Positions 16,140-24,241 of a stretch of 64,000 bases of DNA are shown in pieces. Origin of the DNA: CAZJHX01 sp964545715 (GTDB lineage: Bacteria; Myxococcota_A; UBA9042; GCA-2863065); NCBI GenBank assembly GCA_964545715.1, contig CAZJHX010000044.1, positions 1 through 64,000 on the forward strand, in the 5' to 3' direction. The first letter of the stretch is position 1, and each line of letters starts with the position of its first letter. Under the pieces are notes generated by a model that did no database searches, was not told the DNA's origin, and worked only from the letters and a program-made list of their open reading frames with translations. A program made the translations under genes and the position numbers.

Positions 16140-17218
16140 GGTGTGGGCTCCAGTGCGCGGTCGATAACCAGGTCGTCGCGATGAACCGCCGGCGGACCTT
16201 TAGCGCCGATCACCGCCCGCAGGGCCTGTGCGGATTGGCGCGCCAGTCCTCGGCCCAGGACGGTCCCGTCGGGGGCGACCAGCGTGACCGCCTCGCCCTC
16301 GGCGAAGTCGCCGTCGACCTGTTTGATGCCGACGGGCAGCACGGATGCACCGTTGCCGCGCACGGCGGTTGCAGCGCCCGTGTCCAGGTGCAGCGCGCCA
16401 CAGGCCTTGAGCGTGTATGCGATCCAGTGCTTGCGGCTGGGCAAGCCGCTGCCGTCCACCTCAAAGCGCGTGCCGACGGACTGTCCGGCCACGGCCGCGG
16501 CCAGCACCCCCGTGGTGCGCCCATTGGCGATAACGACCTCGATACCGCCGTGTGACGCCGCTGCGGCCGCCTCCAGCTTGCTGCCCATCCCACCGCGCCC
16601 GACTCCCGAGGTGCCGCTGGACACCAGGCTCGCGGGATCATCGTCGAGGGCGACGTGTGAAACCACCTGCCCGCTCCCGTCCAGCAGCCCGTCCACGGTC
16701 GTCAACAGCACCAGCAGATCAGCGCCGATCAGCTTGGCCACCTGCGCGGCCAGGGTGTCGTTGTCTCCGACCGTTATCTCGTCGGTCATCACGGTGTCGT
16801 TTTCGTTGATAATGGGGATTGCGCCGTACGCCAGCAGGGCATCCAGCGTGGCGCGCACATTCAAGAAGCGCTGACGATCACCCAGGTCACTGTGCGTGAG
16901 CAGCACCTGGCCCACCCCGTGATGGCACCGCTCAAAAGCCGACCGCCACAGCTGCATGAGCTGCCCCTGCCCTATCGCGGCCAGCGCCTGCACGCGCGCC
17001 ATCGCCTCCGGTCGTTTGTCCAACGCGAGCTCTTCGATGCCCATCGCCACCGCGCCGGACGAGACCAGTATGACCTCCAACCCCTGCGCCATCGCCCTGC
17101 CCATCTCGCTGGCCAGTCGAAAGATCGCGTTGCGATCGACGCTCAGCCCGGCGGAGAGCGAGGCCGTCAGGACGCCGGAGCCCACTTTGACAACGACACG
17201 TTTGATCTCCCGAGCGAT
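16136..17218 (-). CDS. proB: Glutamate 5-kinase, probably with an AUC start codon
   Basis: Catalyses ATP-dependent phosphorylation of glutamate, the first step of proline synthesis. The amino-acid-kinase domain shows KVGSGVLT, VSSGAVAMG, INENDTV, GDNDTLAAQVA and GRGGMGSKLEAA. A C-terminal PUA domain is present (CGALHLDTGAATAV onward). Conserved N-terminal sequence (AREIKRVVVKVGSG) is encoded upstream of the first canonical start, a GTG at 17185, and no ATG/GTG/TTG precedes it before the in-frame murA stop. An ATC at 17218, 6 bases after a GGAG, gives exactly the expected N-terminus and 360 residues, close to family length. I therefore place the start there; the GTG at 17185 would delete the first beta strand. 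Confidence 0.85.
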   Translation of the reverse strand: MAREIKRVVVKVGSGVLTASLSAGLSVDRNAIFRLASEMGRAMAQGLEVILVSSGAVAMGIEELALDKRPEAMARVQALAAIGQGQLMQLWRSAFERCHHGVGQVLLTHSDLGDRQRFLNVRATLDALLAYGAIPIINENDTVMTDEITVGDNDTLAAQVAKLIGADLLVLLTTVDGLLDGSGQVVSHVALDDDPASLVSSGTSGVGRGGMGSKLEAAAAASHGGIEVVIANGRTTGVLAAAVAGQSVGTRFEVDGSGLPSRKHWIAYTLKACGALHLDTGAATAVRGNGASVLPVGIKQVDGDFAEGEAVTLVAPDGTVLGRGLARQSAQALRAVIGAKGPPAVHRDDLVIDRALEPTP

Positions 17219-17221
17219 GGG

Positions 17222-18508
17222 CTACTCCACGCGCTGGATGCCGGCGCCAAGAGCCGTCAGCTTCTCTTCGATGCGCTCGTAGCCGCGGTCGATCTGGCGG
17301 ATGTTGCCGATCGTCGTGGTCCCCTTGGCGGCCAGCGCCGCGATTACCAACGCCATACCGGCGCGCACATCTGGGCTCTCCACGCGGGAGCCGTAAAGCT
17401 GGCTGGGACCGACCACGACCACACGGTGCGGATCGCACAAAATGATGGACGCACCCATGCCGATGAGGCGGTCCGTGAAAAACATGCGCCCCTCGTACAT
17501 CTTCTCGAACAGGAGGACCGTGCCTTGACACTGTGTGGCGGTCACCACAGCGATCGACATCAGGTCCGTGGGAAACGCGGGCCAGATGGCGTCGTCGATG
17601 CGTGGGATGGCGCCGTGCAGGTCGCGCCGGATGACCCGCTTCTGCCCGGACGCGATGTGAAGATCGTCGTCGCCGACCGGCTCCGCAACCACACCCAGCT
17701 TCTCGAAGACCGAGAGGATCATGCGCAGGTCGTAGCAGCCGGCGTTGCGGATCGTGATGTCCGAGTCGGTACACGCGGCCAGCCCGATGAAGCTGCCCAC
17801 CTCGAGATAGTCCGGCCCGATCGTGTGCTCACATCCGCCCAGCTTGTCCACGCCGTGGAGCACCACCGTGTTGGAGCCGAGACCCTCAAAGCCACAGCCC
17901 ATCGCCTGCAACATGGAGCACAGCCGCTGGACGTGCGGCTCACACGCTGCGTTACGAATGATCGTGGTACCGGAGGCCAGTGAGGCAGCCATCACCAGGT
18001 TCTCCGTCGCCGTTACGGACGCCTCGTCCAAGAGCATGTCAGCCCCGACCAGGCCACCGGGCGCCGCAAGCCGGTACGCGCCCTCCGCCTCAAAGGAAGC
18101 GCCGAGCGCCTGCATGCCCGTGAAGTGAGTGTCGACGCGCCGCCGGCCTATAACGTCGCCGCCGGGCGGAGCGAGGTCGATCGCGCCGGCGCGAGCCGTC
18201 AGGGGGCCTGCGAGCAGAATTGACGCCCGCAGCTGAGTACAGAGCTGCGGGTCGGGAACAGTGGTTCGAATGTCGCGGCACGTGATCCGCAGTCGGTTGG
18301 GCGACCCGAGCTCTTCGATGTCCGCGCCCAGGGACGCCAGAATCTGCAGCAGCACGTTGACGTCGCGAATGCGCGGCACGTTGTTCAGCGTTACGGGCTG
18401 ATCGGTCAGCAGACAGGCGCAGAGAACGGGGAGCGCCTCGTTCTTGTTTCCGCCGGGCACCACCTCACCGCTGAGACGGCGACCTCCTTCGATGATGAAT
18501 CGACTCAT
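17222..18508 (-). CDS. murA: UDP-N-acetylglucosamine 1-carboxyvinyltransferase, Cys-to-Asp variant
   Basis: 428 residues, full length for MurA, which adds enolpyruvate from PEP to UDP-GlcNAc in peptidoglycan synthesis. N-terminal GGNKNEALPVL carries the Lys-Asn pair, RASILLAGPLTAR matches the substrate-binding loop, and the C-terminus contains RAGMALVIAALAAKG and YERIEEKL. In the catalytic loop the usual PGGCAIG reads PGGDVIG, putting Asp at residue 118 where most bacteria have the PEP- and fosfomycin-reactive Cys. Asp at this position occurs in mycobacterial and chlamydial MurA and confers fosfomycin insensitivity. It is coupled by a 4-base overlap to the upstream membrane-protein gene. Confidence 0.95.
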   Translation of the reverse strand: MSRFIIEGGRRLSGEVVPGGNKNEALPVLCACLLTDQPVTLNNVPRIRDVNVLLQILASLGADIEELGSPNRLRITCRDIRTTVPDPQLCTQLRASILLAGPLTARAGAIDLAPPGGDVIGRRRVDTHFTGMQALGASFEAEGAYRLAAPGGLVGADMLLDEASVTATENLVMAASLASGTTIIRNAACEPHVQRLCSMLQAMGCGFEGLGSNTVVLHGVDKLGGCEHTIGPDYLEVGSFIGLAACTDSDITIRNAGCYDLRMILSVFEKLGVVAEPVGDDDLHIASGQKRVIRRDLHGAIPRIDDAIWPAFPTDLMSIAVVTATQCQGTVLLFEKMYEGRMFFTDRLIGMGASIILCDPHRVVVVGPSQLYGSRVESPDVRAGMALVIAALAAKGTTTIGNIRQIDRGYERIEEKLTALGAGIQRVE

Positions 18509-19101
18509 CGGTCAGCCCTGCTTCCCTTCTTTTTGCGCTTCTTCTTGCCCTTCTTGCCGACGGGATTGTTCTGCGGCAGCCGACCGTGCGCCTTCAGCTG
18601 CATCAGCACCGCGCCCATGAACACCTCCAGGTTTCGCAGCCGCACGTACGGTCGAAACAGCGCCAGCTTGGCGTCGCCAAAGTGCAGATAGTGTTCGTAC
18701 TTCTTCGTGGCCAGCGACACGTCGAGCAGGCCCAACGTGTCGAAGTCGATGTCGGCCCACGCGTAGGCAAAGAACTGGGTGTCGGTGCGCCAGAGGATGC
18801 GGTTCTCCTCGCAGACCACGCCGGAGAGGCGCTTGAACCGTCGCCAGCGCAGGATCGTCAGCACCACAAAGACGCTGACCGCGGCGATGACCAGGCCCAC
18901 TACAATGAGCCCGATATCGAAGCCGTCGGATAAAACCGTGATGGCGTAGTAGGTCCAGAACGCCGCGAGCAGGCCGCCGTAGAGGACGAGCAGGCCCTTG
19001 TTCAGCACGTAGTCGTAGCGATAGTCGCCCGCCTGTGCCCAGGCCGCCTCGAATTCGTCGGCGCTGACGGTGGCGCTGGTTGTGGCCAAGGTGTCGCTCA
19101 C
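18505..19101 (-). CDS. Membrane protein, unknown, YcxB-like topology
   Basis: 198 residues. Two adjacent membrane segments (LLVLYGGLLAAFWTYYAITVL and IGLIVVGLVIAAVSVFVVLT) are followed by a cytoplasmic domain containing NRILWRTDTQFFAYAWADID and LHFGDAKLALFRPYVRL. The tail is strongly Lys/Arg-rich (KKGKKKRKKKGSR). The double-span plus small beta domain resembles YcxB-type proteins, but similarity is only by eye. It starts 7 bases after recF ends and overlaps murA by 4 bases, so it is probably expressed with the replication and cell-wall genes. Confidence 0.6.
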   Translation of the reverse strand: MSDTLATTSATVSADEFEAAWAQAGDYRYDYVLNKGLLVLYGGLLAAFWTYYAITVLSDGFDIGLIVVGLVIAAVSVFVVLTILRWRRFKRLSGVVCEENRILWRTDTQFFAYAWADIDFDTLGLLDVSLATKKYEHYLHFGDAKLALFRPYVRLRNLEVFMGAVLMQLKAHGRLPQNNPVGKKGKKKRKKKGSRADR

Positions 19102-19108
19102 GTCCCCT

Positions 19109-20188
19109 CTACTGTGCTGCTAAACAACCGTCGCGAATCGTAAAGCACGAGTAGTTGCTGTCAATGTGTACGTGCTCGCGCGCCGTGGTCGTCAAGAAGA
19201 CCTGCCCGCCAAACGCGTCGCTGGTGAGATAGCTCATCAGCAGGTGGTTGCGCCCGGCGTCCAGCTCGCTCGAGACATCGTCGAGCAACAGGACCGGGCT
19301 GTAGCCGAGCTGCTGCCGAAGCAAACGTATCTCCGCGATCTTCATCGCCAGGACGAAGGCACGATGTTGGCCCTGCGACGCAAACGCCCGCGCCGGCTTG
19401 TCGTTCAGTATCGCCAGCATGTCATCGACGTGCGGTCCGCGATTGGTCGAGCCCCGCCCTCGGTCGCGACGCCGATCGGACTGGAACGCGGCGAGGTAGC
19501 CGGCCGCATCTGTCTGCTCCACGCGACTTTCGTACGACAGGTTGCCCTGCAGCTGGCCGTCGCTCACCTCGATCAGGCACTCTCGAAAGACCGGGCCATA
19601 GTCTCTCAGATAGTCCAGCCGCCAGGTCGTCACGCGGGCCGCCGCATCCGCCAGCTGCTCGTCAAAGACGTCGAGCATGGCGTCCGGTCCCTCGTTTTTC
19701 AGCAGAGCGTTGCGCTGCTTGAGCGTCGCCTCGTAGCGCTTCACGTCCGCCAGGCTGGCGGGCCAGCGATTGAAGACCGCGCGGTCCAGGAACTTTCGCC
19801 GACCGGACGGGCTGCCTTTGGTAATGGACAGGTCCTCAGGCGCGAAGAGCACGACCGTCAATTGTCCCAGCGAATCGGCCAGCGACTTGGAGACCGTGCC
19901 GTCGATCCACACACGCCGGCTGCGACCCACGGTGATGCGCACCACGCGGTCGCTCTCTTGATGGTCGATGACCCCGCGGATGTCCGCCTGCGTGGCGCCG
20001 AAGCGAATGAGGTCGGAGTTGGAGGTCGTGCGAAACGACTTCAGCGCGCCGAGAACGTAGATGCTCTCCAATAGGTTGGTTTTGCCCTGCCCGTTGTCGC
20101 CCTCGAAGATGTTGAAGCGAGGATTTGGCTCAAGGTGGATCGACGCGAGGTTGCGGAAGTCGACCAGGCGTAAGTCTGTGACTCTCAA
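19109..20188 (-). CDS. recF: DNA replication and repair protein RecF
   Basis: 359 residues, normal RecF length. It is an SMC-like ATPase that helps load RecA at gaps. Walker A is EGDNGQGKTNLLES near residues 30-43, preceded by the typical MRVTDLRLVDFRNL start. An SMC-type signature segment (AFASQGQHRAFVLAMKIAEI) and Walker B (PVLLLDDVSSELD) are intact. It follows dnaN by 18 bases in the classical dnaA-dnaN-recF order on the minus strand. Confidence 0.95.
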   Translation of the reverse strand: MRVTDLRLVDFRNLASIHLEPNPRFNIFEGDNGQGKTNLLESIYVLGALKSFRTTSNSDLIRFGATQADIRGVIDHQESDRVVRITVGRSRRVWIDGTVSKSLADSLGQLTVVLFAPEDLSITKGSPSGRRKFLDRAVFNRWPASLADVKRYEATLKQRNALLKNEGPDAMLDVFDEQLADAAARVTTWRLDYLRDYGPVFRECLIEVSDGQLQGNLSYESRVEQTDAAGYLAAFQSDRRRDRGRGSTNRGPHVDDMLAILNDKPARAFASQGQHRAFVLAMKIAEIRLLRQQLGYSPVLLLDDVSSELDAGRNHLLMSYLTSDAFGGQVFLTTTAREHVHIDSNYSCFTIRDGCLAAQ

Positions 20189-20206
20189 GAGGTTCGCTGG
20201 CCGGGC

Positions 20207-21328
20207 TCAGATGCGCATTGGCATGATGACGAAGAGGCTGCCCTCGTCATCTTCCGAGGTGATGAGCCCCGGCGAGTACTGGTCGTTGATGCTGAACGTG
20301 ACGGTGTCGCCGTTGATCACGTTCAGGACGTCCAGCATGTACTTGTAGTTGAAGCCGACCGTCAGGATCTCACCGTCGTAGGGGACCTCGATCTCGTCGC
20401 GCGCCTCACCCGCCTCGGGGTTTTGAGCAGACAGGATCAGCTTGTTGTCCACGACCTCGAACTTGATGATGTGCGTCTTGTTGGACGTCAGCGTGGCGAT
20501 GCGCTTCACGGAGTCCGCCAGGCCGGCCCGGCTGAGCTGCAGCTGAATCTTGTTGGCCTTGGGAATGACCTTGCTGTAGTCGGGGAACGTCTCGTCCAGC
20601 TCGCGGACCTGCAACGTCACCTCGTCGTTGGCAAAGAAGACGTTGCCGCGATGGAATGCCAGGCGCGTGTTTGCGTCATCGCCCTCCAGGGAGCGGCGCA
20701 GCTCGCTGATCGCCTTGTGGTGCAGGATGGCCTCCGCCGGCTTGTCGAAGTCACCGGCTTCACCGCCCAGGACCTCGGACTTGCTCAAGCGGTGCCCGTC
20801 GGTGCTGACCATGATCATGCGCAGGGCGTCGCCGTCGCGCGTGATCCGGAAGAACACGCCGTTCAAGCTGGGGCGCGTCTCATCGTGACTGACGCTGAAG
20901 AGCGTGCGGTCCACCATGTCGAGCATCAGGCGTTTCGGGATGTCGATGAACCGAAGGCCGTCCGGCTCGTGCTGCTCCGGGAAGTCGTCGGGACCGAGAC
21001 CCGCCAGGCGGAAGCGCGAGCTGCCACAGCGAAGCTCGACCCAGTTGTTGTCCATCCGGGAGATGTGGATGGGCTTGTCCGGCAACACCTTGACGACGTC
21101 GTAGAGGTTTTTGGCCCCGACCGCGATCTTCCCCGGCTGGCTGACGTCCGCAGCGTACGTGCCCGTGAGGACCACATCGTAGTCCGTGCAGGTGAAGCGG
21201 ATCTCCGTGTTGGAGGTGGACTCGATGAGCACGTGAGACAGGATGTTGACCGTGCTCTTCCTGTCCACGACGCCTTGTGCCTTGTACAGGCCGGCTGTGA
21301 TGTCCGCCTTGTTTACCGTGAACTCCAT
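20207..21328 (-). CDS. dnaN: DNA polymerase III beta sliding clamp
   Basis: 373 residues, matching the family. The ATG at 21328 is preceded by a purine-rich GAGGGAAGAG Shine-Dalgarno and starts MEFTVNKADITAGL; a longer frame would add 13 unrelated residues. Three repeated clamp folds are apparent, for example IRFTCTDYDVVLTGTY, MIMVSTDGHRLSKSEV and the C-terminal end SEDDEGSLFVIMPMRI, where the P-M-R-(I/L) ending is diagnostic. The clamp tethers the replicase to DNA. The 374-base gap to dnaA contains DnaA-box-like sequences. Confidence 0.95.
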   Translation of the reverse strand: MEFTVNKADITAGLYKAQGVVDRKSTVNILSHVLIESTSNTEIRFTCTDYDVVLTGTYAADVSQPGKIAVGAKNLYDVVKVLPDKPIHISRMDNNWVELRCGSSRFRLAGLGPDDFPEQHEPDGLRFIDIPKRLMLDMVDRTLFSVSHDETRPSLNGVFFRITRDGDALRMIMVSTDGHRLSKSEVLGGEAGDFDKPAEAILHHKAISELRRSLEGDDANTRLAFHRGNVFFANDEVTLQVRELDETFPDYSKVIPKANKIQLQLSRAGLADSVKRIATLTSNKTHIIKFEVVDNKLILSAQNPEAGEARDEIEVPYDGEILTVGFNYKYMLDVLNVINGDTVTFSINDQYSPGLITSEDDEGSLFVIMPMRI

Positions 21329-21702
21329 GGCTCTTCCCTCGGGTGCCGTATATGCCCTATATGGCAATTGTGTAGCATAAAGAAGGTTGGAGATAAACCG
21401 TCGTCATAATAGGGCCTGTGGATTTGTGGAAACAGGCTGAAAGTCCTTTTGATATAGCGACTTAGTAGACGAGTACCCCTGTGCACTAAACAGGGTAAAA
21501 GCGCGTGGACAACCGGTGGATGAACCCCGAACGATCGTTCTTACACCGGGTGTCAACCATCCATCCACAGCGTTACTCCCACACGCTCCAACAGCTTATA
21601 AACACCCGTTATCACTCCTGATTTTGGTTAAACTCCGACAGCCCGCAGCCAACAAGGGCAACAGACTGTCGAAGCAATATGTCGGGTTTGCTGGGGCGCG
21701 GA
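21329..21702. other. dnaA-dnaN intergenic region, candidate part of oriC
   Basis: This 374-base gap is AT-richer than its surroundings and carries at least five DnaA-box-like nonamers with two mismatches to TTATCCACA. They are at 21418-21426, 21425-21433, 21504-21512, 21515-21523 and 21561-21569. The first two sit in an inverted repeat CCTGT..ACAGG (21415-21436), and the last two form an inverted pair around a 12-bp palindrome. AT-rich sequence at 21595-21640 could be an unwinding element. A dnaN promoter must also lie here. Origins next to dnaA are common in bacteria; function here is inferred. Confidence 0.55.
21529..21540. promoter_or_regulatory. GAAC-N4-GTTC palindrome, candidate LexA/SOS box
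   Basis: GAACGATCGTTC is a perfect 12-bp dyad matching the GAAC-N4-GTTC form of LexA sites known in several phyla. It is about 200 bases upstream of dnaN and 170 bases beyond the end of dnaA, flanked by the inverted DnaA-like boxes. LexA specificity in this lineage is not known from the window, so the assignment is tentative. Confidence 0.35.
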
Positions 21703-23085
21703 TCAGCCGACGGAGAGCGTCCGCTCCAGCTCACGAATCGCCCGCTGGACGGCTTCGCCCTGCGAGTCCTGGGTCTTGTTCAGCCGGGTGATCTTCTTCA
21801 CCGCGCTGATGACGGTGCTGTGATCCCGGTTGCCAAAGCGCTTGCCGATCTCAGGGAAGCTGCACGGTGTGTGCGAGCGGACCAGGTACATGGCCACCAT
21901 GCGCGGAAGCGCGATAGCCCGGTGCCTGCGGGTTCCTTTGAGGTCGGAAACGGTCACGTTGTAGTAGTTAGCGACGAGCTTCTGGACTTGTGGGATGGTG
22001 ATCGTCGGGCCGGGATGGGTCAGGAGGTCCTTGAGGACGTTCCTGGTCATCGGCATGTCGATCGGCACCCGGTTCAAGCGTGAGTGAGCTGCCAGCCGAA
22101 TGAGAGATCCCTCGAGCTCGCGAACGTTGTTCTTGACGTGTTGCGCCAGGAACATCGCCACGTCCTCCGGAAGCACGATCGAGTCCGAGTTTGCCTTCGC
22201 TCTGAGGATGGCGACTCGGGTTTCGAGCTCTGGAGGTTGCACGTCGGCAATGAGGCCCCACTGGAACCGACTCTTGAGACGCTCTTCCAGCCCTGCGATC
22301 TCTTGTGGGAAGCGATCGCTGGTGACCACGATTTGCTTGTGGTCAGCGTAAAGGCTGTTGAAGGTGTGGAAGAACTCCACCTGCGTGCGCTCCTTGCCGG
22401 CGATGAACTGAATGTCATCGACCAGAAGCACGTCGCAGCTCTTTCGGTATCGCGCGCGGAACTCGTCCATCCGCTCGGCGCGGATGCTGGTGACGAGGTC
22501 ATTGATGTACTGCTCGCTCGCGATGTACTGAATCGAGGCGTTCGGGTTGTCCAGTAGGATTTGGTTGCCGATGGCGTGGAGCAAGTGCGTCTTGCCCAGG
22601 CCCACACCACCGTAAATGAAGAGAGGGTTGTAGTTCTTGCCCGGCGCTTCGGACACGGCCGCGCTGGCGGCGTGTGCGAATTGGTTGCTTGCGCCAACCA
22701 CGAACGAATCGAACGTATATCGGGGATCGATCGCGATGGATGGCGACGTCGGTAGCTTCAAGGCTTCTGGACTGGCTACCCGGGCGGAGTTTCGCGCGTA
22801 CGTGAAGCGAATCTCCATCTCTTTTGCGGCCTGCTCCCTCAGCGAGCTGCGCAAGATATCCAGGTAGTTGTCTTTGAGCCAATCATGGAAGAACCGGTCC
22901 GGGACCTTGAGGACTATCTCGTTTTCGGTGACGGCTTCACAGACGATGGGCTTGACCCAATGATTGAACTGGTGCGTTCCCAACTTGTCCTTGAGCGAAT
23001 AGAGCGTGTTGTTCCACAGCTTCATGGACGGGTACGTATCCTGAGCACACTGGTAACGTCGCGGATACTGAGACACTCTCGGCAT
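21703..23085 (-). CDS. dnaA: Chromosomal replication initiator protein DnaA
   Basis: All DnaA domains are visible: domain I (LWNNTLYSLKDKLGTHQFNHW), the AAA+ core with Walker A GGVGLGKTHLLHAIGN, Walker B VLLVDDIQFIAGKE and sensor motifs, and domain IV with RHRAIALPRMVAMYLVR and FGNRDHSTVISAVKK for DnaA-box recognition. DnaA opens the origin. The ATG at 23085 has a good AGGA ribosome site, but family alignment favours an inner ATG at 23025 (MKLWNNTLY), making the protein about 440 residues. The extension uses codons such as AGA, CGA and TAT that are rare nearby. It is divergent from rpmH. Confidence 0.95.
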   Translation of the reverse strand: MPRVSQYPRRYQCAQDTYPSMKLWNNTLYSLKDKLGTHQFNHWVKPIVCEAVTENEIVLKVPDRFFHDWLKDNYLDILRSSLREQAAKEMEIRFTYARNSARVASPEALKLPTSPSIAIDPRYTFDSFVVGASNQFAHAASAAVSEAPGKNYNPLFIYGGVGLGKTHLLHAIGNQILLDNPNASIQYIASEQYINDLVTSIRAERMDEFRARYRKSCDVLLVDDIQFIAGKERTQVEFFHTFNSLYADHKQIVVTSDRFPQEIAGLEERLKSRFQWGLIADVQPPELETRVAILRAKANSDSIVLPEDVAMFLAQHVKNNVRELEGSLIRLAAHSRLNRVPIDMPMTRNVLKDLLTHPGPTITIPQVQKLVANYYNVTVSDLKGTRRHRAIALPRMVAMYLVRSHTPCSFPEIGKRFGNRDHSTVISAVKKITRLNKTQDSQGEAVQRAIRELERTLSVG

Positions 23086-23463
23086 CCACGGCGTTCCTGC
23101 CGTTTGAGAAGTTCCGTTAGTCGAAGTCGTTTCTTCGGGGCTAAAAGATGGGTAACACCCGCTTGTTCAGGAGCGCAACCCACTTTATCGAACTTTCTCC
23201 TACCCCTCGGAAATCGCGGAACAAAGTGATCCAGTTAGCCGCCACGGGGATCGAGCGGCGCCGTCGCAGTGCGTCGATTACGACCCAGATCCGGCAGCGA
23301 TTACAAGGCCTTTCGAGCGGTGATCAACGCCTGTGGATAACTACTTCGCTGATCCGCTTCTCAAAAGTGGCTAGCGGCGAAAGATCTCGTTGACGGTGCT
23401 CCGGGCGCATGCTAGACCGCGCTACCCGGATTTTGCCGGCTTTGCATCGAGTAGAGAGACGAA
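23086..23463. other. dnaA-rpmH intergenic region with perfect DnaA box, candidate second half of oriC
   Basis: This 378-base divergent gap holds one perfect DnaA box, read as TGTGGATAA at 23332-23340 (TTATCCACA on the minus strand). It also holds the rpmH promoter and presumably the dnaA promoter. Gene direction flips here: dnaA, dnaN and recF run leftward and rpmH, rnpA and yidC rightward, as expected if forks leave from this area. Together with the dnaA-dnaN gap it would make a bipartite origin. Confidence 0.5.
23390..23418 (+). promoter_or_regulatory. Probable sigma-70-type promoter of the rpmH operon
   Basis: TTGACG (23390-23395), a 17-base spacer and TAGACC (23413-23418) resemble -35 and -10 elements about 45 bases upstream of the rpmH start. 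The -35 matches 5 of 6 consensus bases and the -10 only 3 of 6. Expression of rpmH-rnpA-yidD-yidC-jag from here would suit its position. Confidence 0.5.
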
Positions 23464-23613
23464 ATGAAGCGCACCTTTCAGCCCAGCAACATCAAGCGGA
23501 AACGCACCCATGGCTTTCGCGCGCGTATGGCCACCAAGGGCGGCCGTCGCGTACTGAACGCACGTCGTCGTAAGGGCCGCAAGGCCATCGCCGTGTCGAT
23601 CAGCTCCAAGTGA
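23464..23613 (+). CDS. rpmH: 50S ribosomal protein L34
   Basis: 49 residues starting MKRTFQPSNIKRKRTHGFRA, with the strongly basic L34 sequence ending in SISSK. The KRTxQPSxxKRxRxHGFRxRM signature is intact. L34 is a component of the large ribosomal subunit. It is first in the conserved rpmH-rnpA-yidD-yidC-jag order and is separated from rnpA by 3 bases. Confidence 0.96.
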   Translation: MKRTFQPSNIKRKRTHGFRARMATKGGRRVLNARRRKGRKAIAVSISSK

Positions 23614-23616
23614 GTC

Positions 23617-23991
23617 GTGGTTGAAGGGTATGGCTTCGGCCGAGACGCCCGACTGCGACTGCGACGTGAGTTCCTCGCAGTGCAGGGGGCCGGCAGGCGC
23701 CGGTTCACCCGTCATTTCATCATCTTCACCAGCCGTGGGCCTGGAGACACAGGCCGTGCTGACAGGGGCGCCCGAATTGGGATTACCGCCAGCCGGCGCG
23801 TCGGCAATGCCGTCGTTCGCAACCGATGGAAGCGCATCGCTCGAGAAGCGTTCCGTCACTTGCGACCCAAGCTCGACCCAAGACTCGATATCGTCATCAT
23901 CTGCCGTGCAGGGGCTGAGCCCCCGAGTTTCGACGACGCCCGCGCTGAGCTCGCCTCCGCGTTGCTGCGACGGCGATCACGCCCCGCTTGA
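23617..23991 (+). CDS. rnpA: Ribonuclease P protein component
   Basis: 124 residues from a GTG start 3 bases after rpmH. The family signature RNR motif region reads GNAVVRNRWKRIAREAFR. The N-terminal RLRLRREFLAV and FTRHFIIFT fit the RnpA fold. It binds the RNase P RNA, which is not in this window, to process tRNA 5' ends. A first Met-equivalent a few codons later is possible. Order and spacing support the call. Confidence 0.93.
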   Translation: MVEGYGFGRDARLRLRREFLAVQGAGRRRFTRHFIIFTSRGPGDTGRADRGARIGITASRRVGNAVVRNRWKRIAREAFRHLRPKLDPRLDIVIICRAGAEPPSFDDARAELASALLRRRSRPA

Positions 23992-23995
23992 GCGT

Positions 23996-24229
23996 GTGGA
24001 GCAGGGCCCCGTGGGTCTCGGCGCGCGCGCCGGGATCGCACTCGTCCGCGCGTATCAAAAGCTGATTTCGCCTCTACTTCCGCCGGCCTGCCGGTTTTAC
24101 CCCACGTGCTCCCAGTACGCCGCGCAGAGCATGCGCAAGTACGGACTTCTGCGTGGCGCCTGGCGCGCGATTAAGCGTCTCGGTCGGTGTCATCCCTTCC
24201 ATCCGGGCGGCTACGACCCGGTCCGCTGA
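23996..24229 (+). CDS. yidD: Membrane protein insertion efficiency factor YidD
   Basis: About 77 residues from the GTG at 23996, 4 bases after rnpA; a GTG at 24011 is an alternative. The family signature is complete: YQKLISPLLPPACRFYPTCS followed by QYAAQSMRKYGLLRGAW and a C-terminal RCHPFHPGGYDPV. YidD sits at the inner membrane and assists YidC-dependent insertion. The frame is open further upstream but only as an overlap of rnpA, so the short form is preferred. Confidence 0.92.
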   Translation: MEQGPVGLGARAGIALVRAYQKLISPLLPPACRFYPTCSQYAAQSMRKYGLLRGAWRAIKRLGRCHPFHPGGYDPVR

Positions 24230-24241
24230 GAAGTATCCGCA

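Noticed and set aside
23086..23463. Small RNA gene or additional small protein in the dnaA-rpmH gap
   Set aside because: No conserved RNA structure or codon-biased frame recognised; only promoter and DnaA-box signals.
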